From Nectonema munidae (Eukaryota > Nematomorpha > Nectonematoida > Nectonematidae): a stretch of DNA of 64,000 nt. The translations under genes were made by a program, and so were the position numbers. Location: NCBI GenBank assembly GCA_030549495.1, contig JAUIRK010000268.1, forward strand, positions 62,001-126,000, written 5' to 3'. Positions 58,551 through 64,000 of this stretch are shown one piece after another. The number at the start of each line of letters is the position of its first letter. The first letter of the stretch is position 1. The notes beneath the pieces are model-generated. The model was not told the origin of the DNA, did no database searches, and saw only the letters and a program-made list of their open reading frames with translations.

Positions 58551-59110
58551 TTAGTTACCTAAAAAAAAATTTTTATAAGCTGAGTATAAATGTATATACA
58601 ATTTTAAAACTACTTCGCATTGAGATGAAAAAAGTTTAAAGTATGTTTTCGAATCAATCAAATCAAAAATTGGCTTTAACTCATATAGATCCAAAAAATT
58701 AGGATATTTAGATAACAAACAGTTAACTGATTGAAACAAATTTTATTATATAGTTTGAAAACTATTTGTTGTTTCATTGATAACAGAATTGAGAGGGTTA
58801 TACAAAATTCTTTTCAAATGAAGCTTATCGTCAAAACCATTTTGTTCAACATTAGAAAAATTTAATGAGTAATCAACCAATTTTTTTGGTAAGAATTTGT
58901 CGACTCTTTATATTTTCCCTTAAATAATACTTGGGAATATTTATATATTTCTTGAAAAGTTGAATCCAAATTTTCTTTTTTTTTTAAAAAAACTTCAATC
59001 TTAGAATGAATAAGATCACAAGCTTGAGCCAAATCACTCGAGATTATTTTTTATTAATTGTACCTGAAAAAGTGTATTTGCACGCATTAAACATTCGAAA
59101 ATTTCTACAA
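58551..59110 (-). pseudogene. hAT/ZMYM-like transposase fragment
   Basis: The minus strand gives FLECLMRANTLFQVQLI, then DLAQACDLIHSKIEVFLKK. After breaks it reads FQSVNCLLSKYPNFLDLYEL KPIF and CEVVLKLYIHLYSAY (to 58551). The DLAQACDLI segment resembles the middle of ZMYM-type domesticated hAT proteins. Several stops. It may be part of the nested element or a separate older piece. Confidence 0.45.
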
Positions 59111-61038
59111 GAAAGGCAATAACAATTTTTTTCAAATCAACGTAAAATTCCTCCACATTTAATTTCTAATTCAACATTCGTATTTGGATTTAAAAGATAG
59201 CTCAAAAATTTTGGACATCAAATTTACACTTATACATTCTTTTTCCATGTGTTTATAATGTACATAAGTTTAATAATGAATAATTTTGACTTCATTTTGA
59301 AAAAAAGATTAAGTTAAATGTATTTTTATTAACAAGGCGATAATGTACCATTGATGCCAAAGTATAAAATAGTTAACAGAGATAAAACCCAGAATCATCT
59401 GAAACCTTAACTTACACTCTAACCTATTTACCCATGCTTATCCCATTTAGGATTTACTTTTTTATGAAGTATAAAAGATTCATTTGATAAAAAAACAACA
59501 GTAAAACTTAAAATTAAGTTTTATTTAAAAAATTTTAAAAATCTAAATATTTGAAGCATTAGAGGGCAAAGAATACGAAAAACGATTTTTTATTTTTAAA
59601 ATTAAAACTTAAAAAATATTGAAATTTTTAATTTTAAAATTTTATTATTTTTTTTGGTAAACAGACATTTTATTTATTTATTAAACTCTCTAAAATGACT
59701 GCTAAATTTTTTTAAATTAAATTTAATGACATATGGAGTGAAAGTTTTAAATAATTTTTTACTATAATTTGTTTTTTTGGATGTAAAAACTCGAGTTTAG
59801 TATATATTCAAATTTTTGTATTGCTATTTCAAGTAGTTTTTATTTTATGTTGCTTTTTGTCCGCGGCTTACTTTAGCCTGACCCTAAAAAATGAGTCCAG
59901 AATTGAAACCAGCATGGCCGATTTAGTATAACACATATATTGCATTGTAAAATTTAAATGAATGTTTTTGGAGACAATTTTTAGAAGTAAACCGCAAATT
60001 TGATTAACACTTATAGGTATTTTCACAACCCAAACGTAAAAAATGAGTCCAGAAATGAAACCAGCATGGCCGATTTTGTATAAGACATATATTTTATGTA
60101 AAATTTGAAGGAATATTTTTGGAGAAAATTTTCAGAAGTAAACCGCAAATTTGATGAACACTTATAGGTATTTTCAAATCCTAAATGTAAAAAATGAGTC
60201 CAGAAATGAAAACAGCATAACCGATTTAGTTTAAAAACATATATTTTATGTAAAATTTGAAGGTATATTTTATTAGATATATTTTTGATCAATCAAAATT
60301 TTGATTGACAATTTCTAAAAAATTAGCCATGATTATTGAAAAAATTATATATATTAAGTATTATGCGTCCCAAACTGTATATAATTATAAATTTTCAAGG
60401 TATTATATAATATAGATTCTAAGTTATTAGGTTAAGTAGAGATAATGTCAAAATTTTGCTAAAAATTTTTGATTTTGATTGACAATTTTGGACATGAAAG
60501 GGTCATTCAACTACCATGAAAATCGTTTCAAAAGATGCAGCAAGCAATTTTATGAAAAGTCACAAAATTTGAATGGATATGATTCAGCCAATTTTCTACA
60601 ATTTTTTAGTAGGGGGGGGCGTACTAATAGGGTTAAAATTACTTTTTGTAAAGTTTTCTAAGTAGTTCTTTTTGAAATAAAAATTTTCAGTCGCGTTATT
60701 CATTCATACTCTTTGTTAAAGTTTTGTCTATCAAAAACACCGGTTTTAAATATATTCTACCCTTAATCGCAAATTTAGATTATATAACTTACAAAAAACC
60801 ACTTAGATTTTGTTAAAAAAATTTTCTTTCAAATTTTTATTTAGGTTAACTTTTTCTATGTAGTTTTGCTTAGATCCTATGAAAAATATTTGCTCTTGAA
60901 TTACTGTTATGACTATTTTTCATGAGAGTTTAAGTTTAGGGTTGGGGTCAAATATAAATTTCATTTACAATTAAAAGAACCCAATTACAATGATAATTGA
61001 AATTATGCGGCGATTATTTTTCAATTACAAGTAAGTAA

Positions 61039-61478
61039 ATGAATTTATTGAATTAACGCCTGGACCCTCTGGATTGGGATACGCTCGTTCTATAGATGAA
61101 TTTAAATTGATAGCTTATGATCTGAAAGTTAAATATAAAGAAAGATTAGGAAATTATTTGACAAATAAGATTATTCCTACAATAAAAGAGCATACTTTTA
61201 TGCCAAGAAAAAACTCTCAATATAGAGAAGTCCAATACCAAGAAAATTTAGTTAGATGTGCCTTCGAAGGAAATGGGGATTATGAAATTAGAAATGACCA
61301 AATTGAAAAAATTTATTGTCATGAAAATGCAGAAAAAAATGAAGATACAAGCAAAAAGTTACTAATTTCAAGTGAAAAGAAATTGATTATCAAAAAAGTT
61401 CCAACTATTGCGGCAAAACCAAACAACAAGAAAACCTTGTCAATCAACAAATCTAAAAATAAACAGGTAAGGAATTAA
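61039..61478 (+). pseudogene. MULE-like transposase C-terminal fragment (+)
   Basis: It reads NEFIELTPGPSGLGYARSID, then EFKLIAYDLKVKYKERLGNY, LTNKIIPTIKEHTFMPRKNS, QYQENLVRCAFEGNGDYEIR and a Lys-rich end. It is colinear with the minus-strand copy at 63310-64000 (YFIELILGQRGLAESKTIDE; YLTERIIPNIEEHIFLPHKS; FQENLIECALYGFGDYEL). It lacks the N-terminal and catalytic parts. The frame is open for 134 codons, so it is not very decayed. Confidence 0.65.
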
Positions 61479-63309
61479 GATAAAAATATGGGTGTGCCTA
61501 AATTATGCCCAGCTCAATAAAGTTGTGCCCTGCTCGGGAATTTTACTTTATATATTATCATTCAAATGAATATATTAAGTTTCTTTTCCTTTAATTGTTA
61601 ATTAATAACTTTTTTTCAATATTTTTTCCATAAAACACATATAACTGTTTTTTTAATTATTTTTTTTTTTAAAATTAAGAACAATCAATTCTATATATTT
61701 TTGAAAATATTTCGCTAAATTTCGTTAGTTTAAAATTTAAATCTGAAACTTTTAATCTTACAAAAGATTAAATTAATAAGGTAATATAAATTTCAATTTT
61801 CTTTTAATGTATGAAGAAAATAATATATTATAACTATAACATTTTGCTTATTATAACTCTTGGCTTTCTCCTAGATATTACTTAATTTAATTACCTACTG
61901 AGAAAAGTCCTTAACTTTTATTTTTCTCTTTTATTTCTAATAAATAATAATAATTTTGATTTTTTTTAATAGATCTATGATTTTCTATATTTTCATTACA
62001 TTGTATAAAAATTTGGCACCTCAGAAATTATTTTGTTTATAAAAATATAAATATTCATAATTGAGTAATAGTTGTTTTAAAACTAATGCTTTTCAAAATA
62101 TTATTTTTATGTAGCCGCTGCTATTTTAAAAATTAGTATGCCGAAACTATCCATAAAATGAACTTTATCTTTCTCAATGAGTTTTTATATAAATTAAGCA
62201 GCCAATTTTTGTACACTGGTGTCCCATTGTGCCTGAAATGTTAAAACATGTTTTTCAGGTATTTGTTTTCATTAAATCTAGCACGACTGTTCCCAGACAA
62301 GTTTATTTTTAAATAAAGTCATCTGCTTATATGAAAAACATCAATCTTATGAGTAAACGTTTCATAATTCTGGTCCTTAAGGTTTTAAATTATAAATAAA
62401 CGATTAGTCTTTTTTAAAATGTTAGCTTTAAAAGGTCTTACTGAAAATAAAAAATATTTTTTTCCAATTTTTTTGTGGTTTTCCAGTACAATGAATTTTA
62501 TGTTTATAAATTTTTTTGTAATGTTGATTAAAATATTCCTACTTACTTTTCATTTAAACCTCTTTGCTTTAATTTTGTATTTTTAGAAATGGAATTCTCT
62601 GCTATGCCTTAGCCCTCCAGTTACCTGCTATGATTTTTAATGATTATTATATTTAAATTGTTTTTGTTCGTTTAATAAATATATTCCTATTTCATTATGA
62701 TTTATTTCTAAATAATTGGGAGGCCTAAGTATCATTTTCTAGAAACTCCTTTTATTTTCCATTGTTACTTTTGTTGTTAGTTATAAAAATCCAAATTTGC
62801 TACTTAAACCTTGGTATTGTCCCATTCAAATAGTGATGGGACGACACAAAAGTTTTATTTGATTTCGATTATTATTATTAATAAAATATACGATTCCAAT
62901 TCTTAAATTGAAACATCAAATATTAAAAACATATATTAAATTCCCATTTATGTTTGATAAGACCTAAGGTAGCATAATGAACAAGATAAATCGAAAGAAT
63001 GCGATATTAAAAAAACACAATTCAGCAGAACGTGCATAAATTTTTAATTCTGTGGGTTTGTATCCAGAGCATTTTGTGCAGTGGTTAGATTTTCGTAGTT
63101 TGTAACAAATATAAAAATCCTATACTTCATTTTAAGAGATCTATGGGCGAATCTCCCTTTAAATACAATCGACATCATACAATCATTTTCCCTTCAATTT
63201 TCATTATCGAAAAAATAAAGTTATTAAAAAATATCGTTAATAAAAGTTAAACAAGATAATAACAATTTATTTAATAAGATTATGTTAACTTTACATTAAT
63301 AATTTTTAA
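61479..63309. other. AT-rich space between convergent MULE-like fragments
   Basis: No gene, repeat or terminal structure was recognised. GTCCCATT(G/C) occurs at 62221 and 62819, too short to call. Confidence 0.45.
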
Positions 63310-64000
63310 ATTTTTTAGTAAATGTTTTTTTACCTGGCTTCCTTGCAACATTTGATGCTCTTTTTACAATTAATTTCTGATCTGTAGAAACAATTGAATT
63401 CTCAAAGATGGAACTATTAACATCTATGAAACTTTGAAAGATCTTAACTTTGTTTTCTTTAGATTGTTTTTCCCATTCATTTTTTTAGTTTAAGTTGTGT
63501 TGAAGTAAGCTCATAATCTCCAAATCCATATAATGCACATTCAATCAAATTTTCTTGGAAACAAACTTCTTCATAAACCATACTTAGTAAACTAGGTATT
63601 TTAAGACTTTCCAGTTAGCATTGGATTTCAGTATATTATTCATGGATTCGCAATTGTTGTTTTTCCATTGATAAGGAATCTAGAGCTTTTATGTGGGAGA
63701 AAAATGTGTTCTTCAATATTTGGTATTATTCTCTCAGTTAGATATTTACCTATTTTGTTTTGATATTTTTCAATTATATGCATTTTTTTCTCTTTAAATT
63801 CATCTATTGTTTTTGATTCGGCCAATCCTCTTTGTCCTAGAATTAATTCAATGAAATATTTAATTTCTTTTATTTTCATTCCTATTTTTTGTGACAGATA
63901 TCGTTTAATATTATTTTCCAAATGTCTAAAGCAGAATAAAATGTTTGCTTTGGGGAAATTTTTTTGAATTAACTAAAGCTTTTTCTTGGTCCGTGCCTAT
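63310..64000 (-). pseudogene. MULE-like transposase fragment (-), continuing beyond the window
   Basis: From the window edge the minus strand reads IGTDQEKALVNSKKFPQSKH FILL. This is the MULE catalytic-domain pattern (GTDxExAL...FPxxxHLxCFxH). A frame change follows, then HLENNIKRYLSQKIGMKIKE, FIELILGQRGLAESKTIDEF, YLTERIIPNIEEHIFLPHKS, ENLIECALYGFGDYELT and STDQKLIVKRASNVARKPGK. It is about half of a transposase, with at least two breaks. Confidence 0.72.

Larger units (their letters stand above)
56003..59884. mobile_element. 3.9-kb element with OTU-like fragment, inserted in the array
   Basis: A nine-base target duplication TAAAAAATG lies at 55994-56002 and 59885-59893. The ends are inverted: CGGTGAGGCTAAAATAAGCC and GGGTCAGGCTAAAGTAAGCC, followed by GCGG. 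Excising it restores a normal array unit. Inside are an OTU-protease-like fragment (+), a hAT/ZMYM-like fragment (-), a small MITE at 57511-57694 and an unexplained inverted repeat. A nine-base duplication fits Mutator-like elements better than hAT (8). The superfamily is not settled. Confidence 0.8.
54770..60240. repeat. Right tandem array of the TTAA element (interrupted)
   Basis: The unit anchor AAACCGCAAATTTGATT occurs near 55039, 55186, 55336, 55487, 55641, 55792 and 55947. After the nested element it recurs at 59988 and 60140, with periods 147-155 bp. Units also share AGAAATGAAAACAGCAT, GATTTGGTATAAAAACATAT and TTTTTGGAGACAATTTTTAG. The insertion at 56003 falls between two units. Confidence 0.9.
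52165..60632. mobile_element. TTAA-flanked piggyBac-like element, 8.5 kb, with two tandem arrays and a nested element
   Basis: It is flanked by TTAA at 52161-52164 and 60633-60636. The left end is CCCTATTAGTGCTGGG and the right end is the inverted, partly degraded CGTACTAATAGGG. Layout: left array (about 8 units of about 150 bp), a roughly 1.2-kb spacer, and a right array (about 10 units of about 150 bp) broken by a 3.9-kb insertion at 56003-59884. A right arm shared with 24181-25513 follows. It encodes no transposase. Without the insertion it would be about 4.6 kb, over three times the short copy, and the difference is mostly array length. Confidence 0.85.

Overview
This is animal nuclear DNA. 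It is strongly AT-rich, its genes are cut into short exons by GT-AG introns, and it is crowded with dead DNA transposons and LINE pieces. Three host genes can be read exon by exon through intact splice phases. All three are conserved metazoan genes, two of them nuclear genes for mitochondrial proteins. The base composition and transposon mix (Tc1, hAT, FLYWCH-type MULE, TTAA elements) would suit an arthropod such as a copepod or sea louse, but the species is an inference and no rRNA or mitochondrial marker lies in the window.

Layout. (1) 1458-17370, plus strand: the 3' half of TMF1, a coiled-coil golgin, in 13 exons ending in the conserved C-terminal TMF/TATA-binding domain. Its introns hold a LINE tail, a hAT fossil with a LINE tail nested in it, a MULE and several MITE-like repeats. 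(2) 17371-28841: no certain host gene. It contains a TTAA-flanked (piggyBac-like) element, a nearly whole Tc1 element with a broken transposase, a LINE reverse transcriptase fragment, a 100-bp direct repeat and one unassigned open stretch. (3) 28842-35141, plus strand: MRPS22 (mitochondrial ribosomal protein mS22), five exons, with the first exon not found. A tRNA-derived SINE with a perfect 13-bp target duplication sits in its last intron. (4) 36667-49606, minus strand: NDUFV2, the 24-kDa [2Fe-2S] subunit of complex I, six exons, with the targeting-peptide exon not found. Its last intron (about 4.5 kb) holds a MULE split by a LINE. Another intron holds a hairpin-rich GC island, a second SINE copy and a hAT fossil. 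(5) 49800-64000: almost pure repeats. An 8.5-kb TTAA element is built of two tandem arrays with about 150-bp period, and a 3.9-kb element carrying an OTU-protease-like fragment is inserted in it with a 9-bp duplication. Two convergent MULE-like transposase fragments close the window.

MRPS22 and NDUFV2 run tail to tail with about 1.5 kb between stop codons. The most unusual material is the TTAA element family, the OTU-bearing element nested in it, the SINE, the hairpin-rich island at 42004-43420, and the concentration of poly(G)/poly(C) tracts at transposon ends in otherwise AT-rich DNA. All homology calls were made by eye from remembered family sequences; no database search was run.
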